From NCBI GenBank assembly GCA_021824175.1, contig JAKALP010000017.1, positions 45,660 through 109,659 on the forward strand: a stretch of DNA of 64,000 nt, written 5' to 3'. This DNA comes from Deltaproteobacteria bacterium. GTDB taxonomy: Bacteria; Desulfobacterota; Desulfobacteria; Desulfobacterales; Desulfosarcinaceae. Made by a program: the position numbers and the translations under genes. Positions 17,047 to 26,026 of this stretch are shown in pieces; position 1 is the first letter of the stretch, and each line of letters begins with the position of its first letter. The notes beneath the pieces are model-generated. The model had not been told where the DNA came from. It saw nothing but the letters and a program-made list of their open reading frames with translations, and did not search any database.

Positions 17047-17364
17047 TTAGGGTTCCGGCTCCATGGTGGTGCGCAGGGGAAAGCCATGCTCGCGGGCCAG
17101 GGAGGTGACCGTGCTGACCTTGGTTTCAGCCACATCCCGGGGATAGATACCGGCCAAACCAGTACCCTGACGGTGGACCTGCCACATCAGGGTTACGGCC
17201 GCTTCGGGGGATTTATGAAAGACGTAGACCAGCACCTCCACCACAAAATCGCGGGTGGTGTAATCATCATTGTGCAGGATCACCCGGTACATGGGTGGCT
17301 CCTGGGTGCGCACTTCGCTGCGCTCCTTGACGACTTCAATGATTTCGGGTTGCTGGGTGCTCAT
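17047..17364 (-). CDS. clpS: ATP-dependent Clp protease adaptor ClpS
   Basis: This is a 105-aa protein. The ClpS core is plain: MYRVILHNDDYTTRDFVVEVLVYVFHKSPEAA, then MWQVHRQGTGLAGIYPRDVAETKV. ClpS delivers N-degron substrates to ClpA for degradation by ClpAP, and the NDDYTT loop together with the downstream His forms the substrate pocket. clpA is not next to it in this window, unlike in many proteobacteria. It lies between the hybrid kinase (200 bp away, same strand) and a large octamer repeat, so it is probably transcribed alone. Confidence 0.93.
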   Translation of the reverse strand: MSTQQPEIIEVVKERSEVRTQEPPMYRVILHNDDYTTRDFVVEVLVYVFHKSPEAAVTLMWQVHRQGTGLAGIYPRDVAETKVSTVTSLAREHGFPLRTTMEPEP

Positions 17365-17448
17365 GGCTGTTCGCGTGTCCTAGGGGTTGTTTAAAAAATC
17401 AAAAAATAACATCGCTGGGGTGGAAATCAAGGTGGATTCCGTGTGCCC

Positions 17449-17653
17449 GTTTGCCCGTTGGCCCGTTGGCCCGTGTGCCCGTTTGCCTGTTTGGCGGTGT
17501 ATTCGAGTGCGGTGTACGTCTTACACGCAGCGCATCGGGATTGAGCCAAGCTTGAAGCCGAAAAGTTGAGTCCCAGACATAAGACGATTACAAATGCGCA
17601 GACCACCAAACGGGCACACGGGCCACGGGCCAACGGGCTAACGGGCCAACGGC
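17449..17653. repeat. CCCGTTTG/CCCGTTGG octamer inverted repeat pair
   Basis: The left arm (17449-17496) reads CCCGTTTG, CCCGTTGG, CCCGTTGG, CCCGTGTG, CCCGTTTG. The right arm (about 17596-17653) carries the complement units AACGGGCA, CACGGGCC, AACGGGCT, AACGGGCC. About 100 bp of unrelated sequence lie between the arms. It separates clpS from the tyrA gene. Confidence 0.7.
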
Positions 17654-17656
17654 TCC

Positions 17657-18400
17657 CTACTTCTTCTTCTCAATCTCATCCAAATGTTCATGGATGTTGG
17701 CCATGGCGGCCATGAAGGCCTGGCGTTTTTCCCGGGCATAGGGATTGTAGCGGTGCATGTCTTCGAAGAGTTGCCAGGTGTCGTTGTTGACTACGCCCAG
17801 AATGTGCAGCAGGCGGCGGTACCCCTCGGTGTCGATGTCCAGAGCCGGGGCCCCGAATTTGGCCAGAGCCCGGCCAATGAAGTGGGTTAAAGACAAGCTC
17901 ACGGCGATCTTCTGATCATGATCCGATGGCGTGGTTTCGATGAGGATCAAGCCCTTTTGCTTGAGCCATGCTTTGATGCGCTGGTAGCGGTGAGTGGCGA
18001 TACGTTCGGGGCAGAGCACGATCTTGTGGCCCACCAGGGATTTGGCCGCACTGTCCGGGCCGAACATGGGATGGGTGGGCAGAATATCCACCGACTCCGG
18101 CAGGTATTGGCGCATCCACTGGGCCGGCCGCTCCTTGACCGAGCAGACATCGGCCACGATGGTGCCCGCTTCAAGCAGCGGGGCGATCTGTTGCAAAGTG
18201 GCCGGCATGGCCGAAATGGGCACGCATAAAATCACGATCTTCTGGCTGCAGGCTTCGTCCAGACTCACCAGCCGCCCGCCGGCCTCGTGGATATCGCTCT
18301 CCTTGTCCACATTGCGGGTATGCACCACCACCTTGAATTCGGGTGACAAATGCCGCACCGTCAAGCGGCCGAAACGTCCGTAGCCCACCAATCCGATCAT
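17657..18400 (-). CDS. tyrA: Prephenate dehydrogenase
   Basis: This 247-aa protein starts with the NAD-binding [18 protein letters not shown], followed by VILCVPISAMPATL, DVCSVKERPAQWM and DILPTHPMFGPDSA, all characteristic of prephenate dehydrogenases. It converts prephenate to 4-hydroxyphenylpyruvate for tyrosine synthesis. It has no ACT or chorismate-mutase domain, so feedback by tyrosine through an ACT domain is not expected. The start overlaps the stop of the upstream aminotransferase by 4 nt, placing it last in the aroC-aminotransferase-tyrA transcription unit. Confidence 0.9.
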   Translation of the reverse strand: MIGLVGYGRFGRLTVRHLSPEFKVVVHTRNVDKESDIHEAGGRLVSLDEACSQKIVILCVPISAMPATLQQIAPLLEAGTIVADVCSVKERPAQWMRQYLPESVDILPTHPMFGPDSAAKSLVGHKIVLCPERIATHRYQRIKAWLKQKGLILIETTPSDHDQKIAVSLSLTHFIGRALAKFGAPALDIDTEGYRRLLHILGVVNNDTWQLFEDMHRYNPYAREKRQAFMAAMANIHEHLDEIEKKK

Positions 18401-19542
18401 AACACCTCTTTAATCTTCTCAAATGCGCGCCGCAGATTCTCTTCGCTGGTGCCAAAGGAGATGCGCAGGTGACCGGGGCCGTGAAATGCTTCGCCGGGAA
18501 CCAGGGCCACGCCGCATTCGTTCAACAGCCGCGCGGCCAGATCTTGGCTGGTTTGCCCATTGCCCAAACGGCCGCGAACATCGGGGAAGAGATAAAAGGC
18601 CCCCTGACCTTTAACGCAGGGGAAGAGCTCCTGGGTCAGTTCAAGGGCCAGGTCCCGGCGCTGCTGCAGGCTGGCGCAGCGTTGGGCCACCACGGCCTGC
18701 TCCATTTGCAAGGCCGCCAGGGCGCCAAGCTGGGCAAAGGTGCACACATTGCCGGTGGTGTGGCTTTGCAAGCGGGTCAGGGCCTGGATCAGCGCAGATT
18801 CGGCCGCCACAAATCCGATGCGGAAACCGGTCATGTTGTAATGCTTGGAAAAGCTGCGCACGGTAATCACCTTGTGCGGATCGGCCGCCAGCTCTTTGAG
18901 GGAAGTAAATCCCACCCCATCAAAGACATAAGCATGATAGGCTTCGTCGGCGATGAGCCACAGGCCGTGGTCGGCCGCGATGTGCGCGACTTCGGCCAGC
19001 CTTTCGCCGGTGTAGACTGCGCCGGTGGGATTGTTGGGGCTGTTGACCAGAATGGCCCGGGTGCGCGGCGTTACGGCCCGCCGGATCTGCTGGGGATCGA
19101 TCTGAAAATCGGCATCGGTTGGAACCAGCACCGGCCGCCCGCCGGCCAGCTTGATCTGTTCAGTGAAGCTGACCCAGCAAGGGGCTGAAAGAATGACTTC
19201 ATCGCCAGGATCGCAGATCACTTGAAAAATGGAGTAGAGCGCCTGCTTGGCGCCGTTGGTCAGCAAAATATTATCAGGGCCGTACCCTTTAAAACCCTGA
19301 GCCAACCGCGCCCGCAGATCCGGTTCGCCCGGTACCGGGCCATAGCGCGTGCGGCCCTGGGCCAGGGCCTGCTGGGTAGCGGCAATGATGGGATTGGGCG
19401 TGGCGAAATCAGGCTCGCCCACGGCCAGGCTGATGATATCGCGTCCCTGGCGTCGCAGCTCCTGGGCCAGGCCAAAAATCTGTGTGGTGTTGGATTCGCT
19501 CACCGCCCCCAGGCGGGCGCTAAAGTGGGGTTGATCTTTCAT
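18397..19542 (-). CDS. Class I aminotransferase (aspartate/aromatic type)
   Basis: This is a 381-aa PLP enzyme of fold type I. Motifs include [38 protein letters not shown] and [15 protein letters not shown] with the PLP lysine. It probably makes tyrosine/phenylalanine from the keto acids, or prephenate to arogenate, given its place between aroC and tyrA. The ATG at 19542 was chosen because it overlaps the aroC stop (ATGA); an upstream TTG would extend it by 7 residues into aroC. The stop overlaps the start of tyrA. Confidence 0.87.
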   Translation of the reverse strand: MKDQPHFSARLGAVSESNTTQIFGLAQELRRQGRDIISLAVGEPDFATPNPIIAATQQALAQGRTRYGPVPGEPDLRARLAQGFKGYGPDNILLTNGAKQALYSIFQVICDPGDEVILSAPCWVSFTEQIKLAGGRPVLVPTDADFQIDPQQIRRAVTPRTRAILVNSPNNPTGAVYTGERLAEVAHIAADHGLWLIADEAYHAYVFDGVGFTSLKELAADPHKVITVRSFSKHYNMTGFRIGFVAAESALIQALTRLQSHTTGNVCTFAQLGALAALQMEQAVVAQRCASLQQRRDLALELTQELFPCVKGQGAFYLFPDVRGRLGNGQTSQDLAARLLNECGVALVPGEAFHGPGHLRISFGTSEENLRRAFEKIKEVL

Positions 19543-20636
19543 GGCCGCAGACTCCCGACGCAACGGGCCGCCTGGCGCAAAACGCCGTCCATCAACACCA
19601 GGGCCGCCATGGATTCCACAATGGGCACGGCCCTGGGCACGACACAGGGATCATGGCGGCCCTTGGCTTCCAGAACGGTGTCGCGGCCCTCGAAATCCAC
19701 GGTGCTCTGGGCCTGGCCAATGGTGGCCGGCGGTTTGAAAGCCACCCGGAAGTAAATGGATTCGCCGTTGGAGATGCCGCCCTGGATGCCGCCGCTGCGG
19801 TTGGTCTGGGTGCCCAGGCGGTCGCCCTTTTGTACGAAAGGATCGTTGTGCTGGGAGCCTTTGAGGCGCGTGCCCTCAAAGCCCGAGCCGATCTCAAAAC
19901 CTTTGGTGGCGGGAATGGAGAGCATGGCGTGGGCCAGCAGGGCTTCGAGCTTGTCAAAGACCGGTTCGCCCAGGCCGGCGGGCACATTGCGGCACACGCA
20001 GGTGAGCACGCCGCCCAGGGAATCCTTGGCATCCCGGGCTGCTTTGATGGCGGCCATCATTTGATCAGCGGCCGCTTTGTCCGGGCAGCGGATGAAGTTC
20101 TGATCCACCTGGTCCCGGGTGATTATCTCCATATCGATGGGGCCAGCCACCACTTCATGCACGGCGCTGACCCAGGCCACGATCTGCACGTTGTACCGCT
20201 CAAGCAGAAGTTTTTCGGCAATGGCGCCAGCCGCCACCCGGCCGATGGTCTCCCGGGCGCTGGACCGGCCGCCGCCGCTGGAGGCCCGGATGCCGTACTT
20301 CAGCTGATAGGTGTAGTCCGCGTGGGAAGGCCGCGGGATCTGGGCCATGCTGGCGTAATCGCCCGGCCGCTGGTCCTTGTTGGGCACCAGCAGCCCGATG
20401 GGCGTACCCAGGGTGCGGCCGTTTTCCACGCCGGAAAGGATGGTCACCTGGTCCGCCTCCTGGCGGTCGGTGGTCATTTTGCTCTGGCCCGGCCGCCGGC
20501 GGTCGAGCTGGACCTGGATGTCAGCCTCGCTCAAAGCCAGATTGGGCGGACAGCCATCCACAATGGCGCCCACGCCTTTGCAGTGGGACTCGCCGAAGGT
20601 CGCAACGCGAAAGAGGGTGCCGAAGGTGCTGGACAT
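19539..20636 (-). CDS. aroC: Chorismate synthase
   Basis: This 365-aa enzyme carries the three chorismate synthase signatures: [23 protein letters not shown] at the N-terminus, [28 protein letters not shown] in the middle and [23 protein letters not shown] in the C-terminal half. It converts EPSP to chorismate using reduced FMN. It is the first gene of a tightly overlapping aroC-aminotransferase-tyrA unit on the minus strand. aroA lies upstream on the same strand, separated by 389 bp of repeats. Confidence 0.96.
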   Translation of the reverse strand: MSSTFGTLFRVATFGESHCKGVGAIVDGCPPNLALSEADIQVQLDRRRPGQSKMTTDRQEADQVTILSGVENGRTLGTPIGLLVPNKDQRPGDYASMAQIPRPSHADYTYQLKYGIRASSGGGRSSARETIGRVAAGAIAEKLLLERYNVQIVAWVSAVHEVVAGPIDMEIITRDQVDQNFIRCPDKAAADQMMAAIKAARDAKDSLGGVLTCVCRNVPAGLGEPVFDKLEALLAHAMLSIPATKGFEIGSGFEGTRLKGSQHNDPFVQKGDRLGTQTNRSGGIQGGISNGESIYFRVAFKPPATIGQAQSTVDFEGRDTVLEAKGRHDPCVVPRAVPIVESMAALVLMDGVLRQAARCVGSLRP

Positions 20637-20697
20637 AATATAGCTTCCTTTTGCTTCTTTTTACTTCATAATAGGGTGCGGCGCGAGGAGTCGTGGA

Positions 20698-21025
20698 TGT
20701 TAAGTTCTTAGTTTAAAGTTTTAAGCATGAAAGTTTTAAGTTGAGGATTTCGGTCGATTATATTTTCTGTCTTAATCCCTTCGGTTTCACTATCCTCGTT
20801 TGAAATGACCATCCTCGGTTAGATGAAAAGTGGGGGACAAGTCATTCCCGCGAAGGCGGGAATCCAGGTTTTTAGGCGCTTGTCACGCTGGATGCCCGCC
20901 TGCGCGGGCATGACGAAAGTAGCTCCCTCATACCTGAAATAGATAGAATACCTCAACTTTAAACTTTTCTACTTTAAACTTTATACTTTCCTACTTTATA
21001 CTTTCCCACTTCAAACTTTAAACGT
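20698..21025. repeat. Nested intergenic repeats between aroA and aroC
   Basis: The outer layer is the AT-rich family: a left arm from 20698 to 20755 (TTTAAAGTTTTAAGC-like) and a long right arm from 20949 to 21025 made of repeated ACTTTAAACTTT units. The inner layer (20843-20926) is a palindrome of the wording TCATTCCCGCGAAGGCGGGA followed by its partner CCCGCCTGCGCGGGCATGA. One element therefore appears inserted inside the other. No gene is seen in this 389-bp gap. Confidence 0.65.
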
Positions 21026-22288
21026 TTAAACATACAACGTCTCAAATACTTCCCAATAATTGGGAAACGACTTCTTCACACACCCCTCATCCTTGATCAC
21101 GACCCCCGGCGCTTTCAGGCCGGCCACGGCAAAACACATGGCGATGCGGTGGTCGTCATAGGTGTCGATCTCGGCGCCGTGGGGCCGGCCGCCGGTGACA
21201 CGCAGCTCGTCCGGACCGCTGCTGGTCTGAATGCCCATTTTGGCCAGCTCCTGGGAAACGGCCGCCAGCCGGTCGCTCTCCTTGGCCCGCAAATGGGCTA
21301 CGTTGCGGATGATGGTGGTGCCCTGGGCAAAGGCCGCCACCACCGCCAGGGTGGGCACCATGTCGGGCATGTTGCCCATGTCCACGTCGATGGCCTTGAG
21401 AGGCCCGCCGGTCACGGCAATGCCGTCGGCCTCGTTTTCCACCCGGCAGCCCATTTGGCCGAACACCTGGGCCAGGCCAACGTCTCCCTGACGTGATCCG
21501 GCCGTGACCCCTTGAACCTTGATGTGTGATCCGGTCAAGGCGGCCGCGGCCCAGAAGTAGCCGGCCTGGGAGGCATCCGGCTCCACGGCATGATCCCCGG
21601 CCCGATAAGTCTGGCCGCCGGGCACTTCGAAATGGGTATAGCCGTGGCGTTTGAACCGGATGCCGAAGAGTTCCATGATATCCACGGTCATGTCCACATA
21701 GGGCTTGGAGACCGGTCCCTTGGTCACCTCGATGACCATGCCCTGGGGCAGGCAGGGCGCGGCCAGGAGCAGGGCCGACAGGTACTGGCTGCTGGTGCCG
21801 CAATCGATGCGGGTTTTGGTTCCGGTGGGCGCTGTGCCGGTAATCACAATGGGCGGGCAGCCGTTGTTTTTCTGGGAGCGGGCCGGGATGCCGAGCAGAT
21901 TCAAGCTATCCAGCAGGGCCTGCATGGGCCGCTCCTGCATGCGCTTGGAACCGGTGAAGAGATAATCGCCCTGGCCCAGAATGGCCAGACCGCTGAGCAG
22001 GCGCATGGAGGTGCCGGAGTTGCCAAGATCAATGGGCGTTGCGCAGGCGGCGAGTTTGCCCCGGCCGCCCTGGACCAAAATCGTGTCGCCCTGGTCCTGG
22101 ATGTCGATCCCCATTTGACGCAAAGCCGCCAGGGTCAACAGGGTGTCCTCACTGCGCAAGGGCCGGCGGATGCGACAAGCGCCGTCGGACAGGGCCGCGG
22201 CAATCAACAGACGGTGGGTATAGCTCTTGGAGCCCGGCACCTGCACCGTGATGGCTTTTTGAATGGGTTTGGCCTGAATCGCTTTCAT
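21026..22288 (-). CDS. aroA: 3-phosphoshikimate 1-carboxyvinyltransferase (EPSP synthase)
   Basis: This is about 420 aa. Signatures include VPGSKSYTHRLLIAAALSDG, LGNSGTSMRLLSGLA with the PEP-binding NSGT, DCGTSSQYLSALLLAAPCL and VAHLRAKESDRLAAVSQEL followed by YDDHRIAMCFAVAGL. It condenses shikimate-3-phosphate with PEP. The methionine at 22288 (MKAIQAKPIQ) starts closer to the usual N-terminus than an in-frame ATG at 22324; neither has a strong ribosome site. The stop lies directly against the repeat block that separates it from aroC. Confidence 0.95.
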   Translation of the reverse strand: MKAIQAKPIQKAITVQVPGSKSYTHRLLIAAALSDGACRIRRPLRSEDTLLTLAALRQMGIDIQDQGDTILVQGGRGKLAACATPIDLGNSGTSMRLLSGLAILGQGDYLFTGSKRMQERPMQALLDSLNLLGIPARSQKNNGCPPIVITGTAPTGTKTRIDCGTSSQYLSALLLAAPCLPQGMVIEVTKGPVSKPYVDMTVDIMELFGIRFKRHGYTHFEVPGGQTYRAGDHAVEPDASQAGYFWAAAALTGSHIKVQGVTAGSRQGDVGLAQVFGQMGCRVENEADGIAVTGGPLKAIDVDMGNMPDMVPTLAVVAAFAQGTTIIRNVAHLRAKESDRLAAVSQELAKMGIQTSSGPDELRVTGGRPHGAEIDTYDDHRIAMCFAVAGLKAPGVVIKDEGCVKKSFPNYWEVFETLYV

Positions 22289-22433
22289 GAGCCGCTTTTT
22301 CCTTATTTTAGAATCTGTTGGCATGGCCGGCGCGAACGCACCCTTATTAACTTAGGGCCGGGCTCAAAGCAAGCGGTTCGCGGGGCCGGGTATAAGTCGC
22401 GAGTGCGGCCCATTGGTGTTTTCCCAAATCGTA

Positions 22434-22502
22434 CTCGTACTCGTACGCGTACTCGTACTCGGATGATTTAAAATATTTTTCGAGTACGCGTACGAGTACG
22501 AG
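22434..22502. repeat. 22-bp perfect inverted repeat of GTACTCG words
   Basis: Positions 22434-22455 are the exact reverse complement of 22481-22502, with a 25-nt AT-rich loop. The arm is built from CTCGTA units with a central TCGTACGCGTACGA palindrome. The left arm is preceded by a further GTA unit from 22431 and followed by one more, so it can slip. A single-arm relative (GCGAGTACGAGTACGA) lies at about 10254. With the operator and promoter below it accounts for the 433-bp gap before the acyl-CoA dehydrogenase gene. Confidence 0.8.
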
Positions 22503-22572
22503 AACATTGAGTCCTCAGAACCTGCGCAAACGCCGTTCCCCCCACCCTCGGAATCAGCGCCCCAACGATCAA

Positions 22573-22590
22573 TGAATGAGCGTTCGTTCA
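22573..22590. promoter_or_regulatory. FadR/TetR-type operator upstream of acyl-CoA dehydrogenase
   Basis: TGAATGAGCGTTCGTTCA is an 18-bp palindrome with 7 of 9 matching positions per half. It resembles the TGAATGA-N4-TCATTCA operators of TetR-family fatty-acid regulators such as Bacillus FadR. It ends 3 bp before a promoter -35 box, so binding there would hinder RNA polymerase. No TetR regulator gene is in the window. Confidence 0.55.
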
Positions 22591-22592
22591 TA

Positions 22593-22621
22593 TTGCTTTA
22601 ATAAAATTTTGTCGCTATAGC
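22593..22621 (+). promoter_or_regulatory. Predicted sigma70 promoter of the acyl-CoA dehydrogenase gene
   Basis: TTGCTT (22593-22598) and TATAGC (22616-22621) are separated by 17 bp. The start site would be near 22628, about 94 nt before the GTG start codon. Confidence 0.5.
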
Positions 22622-22721
22622 TTCACGCACCAAACATGTTTACAAGCCGATCTTAAGGGTTGAGATGCGGCTGTGTTTTGGAAATTTTCTTACCAATCAT
22701 CAACGCAGGGAGGGTTTCACC

Positions 22722-24533
22722 GTGGCACAACAGATTGCAGACCGCAGAGACATCGATTTTGTCCTTTACGAACAACTGGACACTGAAAAACTGGCCAAGG
22801 AGCCGGCCTTTGCCGGGTTGGATCGCAAGGCCTTTGACATGATCATCAACGAGGCCCGCAACTTCGCCATCAAGGAGCTGCTGCCCGTCTACGTGGACAG
22901 CGACCGCATCGGCGTGCATTTTGAAAACGGCAAGGTCACGGTGCCTGAGAGCTTTCACAAGCCCTTCAAAATGTTGCTGGAAAATGAGTTCACCTCCATG
23001 TGCGAAGATCCCGAGTGGGGCGGCCAGGGCTTGCCTCACATCATCGACCGCGCCGCCCGCGAGTATCTCTCCGGCGCCTGCGGCGCCCTGGTGGCCTACG
23101 GCCAGATGGGCCACGGCACGGGCAAAATGATCGACCTGCACGGCACCCAGAAGCAAAAAGAACTCTATCTGAAAAACCTCTACACCGGCAAATGGGGCGG
23201 CACCATGGTGCTCACCGAGCCCAACGCCGGCTCCGACGTGGGCGCTTTGACCACTTCGGCCAAGAAGAACGCCGACGGCACTTATTCGATCACCGGCAAC
23301 AAGATCTTCATCACCAACGGCGAGCACAACCTGTCCGAAAACATCATCCACCCGGTACTAGCCCGCGTGGAAGGCGCGCCGGCCGGCACCAAGGGCATCT
23401 CCATCTTCATCGTGCCCAAGATCTGGGTCAATGACGACGGCTCCCTGGGCCAGCCCAATGACGTGGTGTGCACCGGCATCGAAGAAAAATGCGGCATCCA
23501 CGGCTCCGCCACCTGCTCCCTGGCTTTCGGCGGCAAGGGCCAATGCAAAGGCTACCTGCTGGGCCAAGAGGGTATGGGCATGAAGATCATGTTCATGATG
23601 ATGAACGAAGCGCGCACGGACGTGGGCTTCCAGGGACTCTTCGCCGCTTCGCGCGCCTATCTCTACGCGGTCAATTACGCCCGCGAGCGGCTTCAAGGCA
23701 AGGAGCTGGGCTCCGCCAAGGATGCCCCGGACCAGGTGCCCATCATCAAGCACCCCGACGTGCGCCGCATGCTCATGTGGATGAAGTGCTACGTGGAAGG
23801 CCTGCGCAGCATGATCTACTACGCCGAATCCCTTTTCGACAAAATCCACTGCAGCAAAGATCCGGCCGTCAAAAAGGCCTGCAGCGACGAAGCCGAGCTG
23901 CTCACCCCCTTCATCAAGTCCCTGGGCTCGGACCGCGGTTTCGATATCTGCGTGCAGGCCATCCAGGTTTACGGCGGTTACGGCTACATCCAGGAGTACC
24001 CGGTGGAGCAGTTGATGCGCGACACCAAGATCGCCTCGCTGTACGAAGGCACCAACGGCATCCAGGCCATGGACTTCCTGGGCCGCAAGATGGGCCTCAA
24101 CGGCGGCGCGGTCTTCATGAACATGCTCAATCAGATGAATGGCATCATCAAGAAAGCCAAGGAGACCGAAGGATTGAAGGCCATGGCCGATGAGTTCCAG
24201 ACCGCGGTCCACCGCCTGGGCGAAGTGGCCATGATCATGGGCAAACGCGCCATGTCGGCCGAGTTCAAGACCGCCTTTGCCCACGCCACGCCGTTCCTCA
24301 ATGCCACCGGCGACATCATCATGGCCTGGATGCTGCTGTGGCGCGCCCAGGTGGCGGCCACCAAACTACCCAAAGCGGCCCAGAAGGATGTGGCCTTCTA
24401 CAAGGGCCAGATCAAGAGCGCCGATTTCTTCATCAACACCGTTCTGCCGGGAGCTCTGGGCACCATGAACGCCATTGCCAAGGGCAGCGCCGCGGCCGTG
24501 GAGATCGACGAAGCCTCTTTCGGCGGGCTGTAA
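22722..24533 (+). CDS. Acyl-CoA dehydrogenase (large, C-terminal-extended type)
   Basis: This is about 603 aa. TMVLTEPNAGSDVGALTT is the FAD/substrate signature and GFDICVQAIQVYGGYGYIQEYPVEQLMRDTKIASLYEGTNGIQAMDFLGRK holds the catalytic Glu. The extra roughly 130 residues after this are the C-terminal domain of the larger ACAD family members that accompany beta-oxidation in Desulfobacterota. It oxidises acyl-CoA to enoyl-CoA and passes electrons to ETF. The GTG at 22722 is preferred because GGGAGGG lies 8 nt upstream; an in-frame ATG at 22665 has none. Regulation by a TetR-type fatty-acid repressor is suggested by the operator before it. Confidence 0.92.
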   Translation: MAQQIADRRDIDFVLYEQLDTEKLAKEPAFAGLDRKAFDMIINEARNFAIKELLPVYVDSDRIGVHFENGKVTVPESFHKPFKMLLENEFTSMCEDPEWGGQGLPHIIDRAAREYLSGACGALVAYGQMGHGTGKMIDLHGTQKQKELYLKNLYTGKWGGTMVLTEPNAGSDVGALTTSAKKNADGTYSITGNKIFITNGEHNLSENIIHPVLARVEGAPAGTKGISIFIVPKIWVNDDGSLGQPNDVVCTGIEEKCGIHGSATCSLAFGGKGQCKGYLLGQEGMGMKIMFMMMNEARTDVGFQGLFAASRAYLYAVNYARERLQGKELGSAKDAPDQVPIIKHPDVRRMLMWMKCYVEGLRSMIYYAESLFDKIHCSKDPAVKKACSDEAELLTPFIKSLGSDRGFDICVQAIQVYGGYGYIQEYPVEQLMRDTKIASLYEGTNGIQAMDFLGRKMGLNGGAVFMNMLNQMNGIIKKAKETEGLKAMADEFQTAVHRLGEVAMIMGKRAMSAEFKTAFAHATPFLNATGDIIMAWMLLWRAQVAATKLPKAAQKDVAFYKGQIKSADFFINTVLPGALGTMNAIAKGSAAAVEIDEASFGGL

Positions 24534-24570
24534 TGCCTTAATATTATTTCTTCATTTAGACTTATCCTCT

Positions 24571-24612
24571 GTGCCCATCCACGCAATTTGTGGATGGGCA
24601 CTCGGTTTTTTG
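24571..24612 (+). terminator. Rho-independent terminator after the acyl-CoA dehydrogenase gene
   Basis: GTGCCCATCCAC (24571-24582) pairs perfectly with GTGGATGGGCAC (24590-24601) around a 7-nt loop and is followed by TCGG and TTTTTT. Confidence 0.85.
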
Positions 24613-24776
24613 AAGAAGATGTTCTTTAAAATCAGGATTTGACTTGGTCCTCATTTCACTTCAATCTATAGAATCAAATTCACGGTTATAAAAATGAAAA
24701 ATGATCACCGCCACCCTTTAAGCAATCACACCTTGCTGTGGACATCAAGAGCAGCGGACCTAGAGCCGAGGAGTGG

Positions 24777-25094
24777 ATGGCTGACCAGCAGATGGAAGAA
24801 TATAACCAGGTCAATACCCTGTGGGCCCCCCTGGCCGCCCGGTTTCAAACCACCCCTTTCGGCCCTCAGGGCCTGGACAGCCCGGCCATGAAAATGGCCT
24901 TCATGGCCAGCTACAACATCGATACGTTCCGAAGATTTGTTTTTGAAAGCAGCTTCTTAAACCGCCTAGACCTGCCGCTGGAACGCCTGGCGGCCGTGCG
25001 CCACAGCGACACTGCGCTGCTGGCCCTGGGGCTGGATTGGATCCATCATTTTCTTTTCGGCCAGGGGCCGTTGAGAAAGGGGCTAAGGAGCTAA
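24777..25094 (+). CDS. Hypothetical protein
   Basis: This is a 105-aa protein, MADQQMEEYNQVNTLWAP to FLFGQGPLRKGLRS. I do not recognise a family. It has no signal peptide, cysteine cluster or membrane segment, and the middle is rich in helix-forming residues. ATG 24777 is preferred because GAGGAG lies about 5 nt before it; an in-frame GTG at 24738 has none. GC content and codon use match the neighbours, which supports a real gene, but the evidence is otherwise thin. Confidence 0.5.
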   Translation: MADQQMEEYNQVNTLWAPLAARFQTTPFGPQGLDSPAMKMAFMASYNIDTFRRFVFESSFLNRLDLPLERLAAVRHSDTALLALGLDWIHHFLFGQGPLRKGLRS

Positions 25095-25296
25095 GGGACT
25101 GAGGGACTAAGGGACACAGGTATTACTTAAACTTCGTGGTTTTGTGCGAGAATATGGCTCTCGGGAATCAGGGTATTTCTTTCGTCAGGCCCGCCCCGCA
25201 AAAATACGGGATAAACTGCGGCGGGCATCCGGCGGGATTGGACATAAGAAAACTGGATTCCCACCGCGGTTTACCCAGAACCTTGTGCAGGAAGCA

Positions 25297-26022
25297 ATGA
25301 TGTCTTCCATATATAGAATTATTACTGCTTTTTTACTTTTCTTTATCTTCATGATTGGAGATCATCCGTCGGCCAAGGCCGATGAGTACGATGCTCAGCG
25401 TAGCGCCATGGTGGCAGAGCAGCTCATGCGGCGGGGCATAACGAATGCGCAAGTACTGCGCGCCATGGGCACCGTGCCCCGGCATCGCTTTGTGCCCAAA
25501 CGCTTTGAAGCCCTGGCCTATGGAGATCACCCGCTGCCCATTGGCTATGACCAAACCATTTCCCAACCTTACATCGTGGCTTTGATGACGGACCTGCTCG
25601 ATATCCGCCCCGGCCGGCGCGTTTTGGAAATCGGCACCGGTTCCGGCTACCAGGCCGCCATCCTGGCTGAAATGGGCGCGGAGGTCTACTCCATTGAAAT
25701 CATCCCGGAGCTGGGCCAAGGCGCCCAAAAGATCCTCGCCAGCCTTGGCTACCAGAAAGCCAAAGTAAAAATCGGCGATGGCTACCTGGGCTGGCCCGAA
25801 GCCGCCCCCTTTGACGCCATCATCGTCACCTGCTCTCCCCACAAGATCCCCGAGCCCCTCAAAAACCAACTGGCCGAAGGCGGCCGACTGGTGATCCCGG
25901 TAGGCGATCGTTTTACCCAAAACCTGGTGCGTCTGACCAAAAAAGAGGGCCGCATCATTGAAGAAAAAGTGGTCGACGTGCTTTTCGTGCCCATGGTGGA
26001 TGAAAAAGGAAAGAAGTATTAG
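25297..26022 (+). CDS. pcm: Secreted protein-L-isoaspartate O-methyltransferase
   Basis: This is a 241-aa protein. After an N-terminal signal sequence (hydrophobic ITAFLLFFIFMIGDHPSAKA, then DEYDAQR) come the PCMT motifs MVAEQLMRRGITNAQVLRAMGTVPRHRFVP, YDQTISQPYIVALMTDLL, VLEIGTGSGYQAAILAEMG and GDGYLGWPEAAPFDAIIVT. It methylates isoaspartyl residues to start repair of damaged proteins. The signal peptide means it acts in the periplasm, as in some deltaproteobacteria, although SAM supply there is not obvious. The start at 25297 follows CAGGAAG. The upstream in-frame part has a partial intergenic repeat and is left out. Confidence 0.85.
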   Translation: MMSSIYRIITAFLLFFIFMIGDHPSAKADEYDAQRSAMVAEQLMRRGITNAQVLRAMGTVPRHRFVPKRFEALAYGDHPLPIGYDQTISQPYIVALMTDLLDIRPGRRVLEIGTGSGYQAAILAEMGAEVYSIEIIPELGQGAQKILASLGYQKAKVKIGDGYLGWPEAAPFDAIIVTCSPHKIPEPLKNQLAEGGRLVIPVGDRFTQNLVRLTKKEGRIIEEKVVDVLFVPMVDEKGKKY

Positions 26023-26026
26023 CGGC

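Noticed and set aside
22364..22591. A 75-aa open frame on the minus strand across the palindrome
   Set aside because: It translates the GTACTCG repeat into SYSYAYS-type low-complexity residues and has no ribosome site.
24694..24891. A 65-aa plus-strand frame overlapping the start of the hypothetical gene at 24777
   Set aside because: It lacks a ribosome site and its composition (many Arg, Pro, Trp) is typical of out-of-frame GC-rich DNA.
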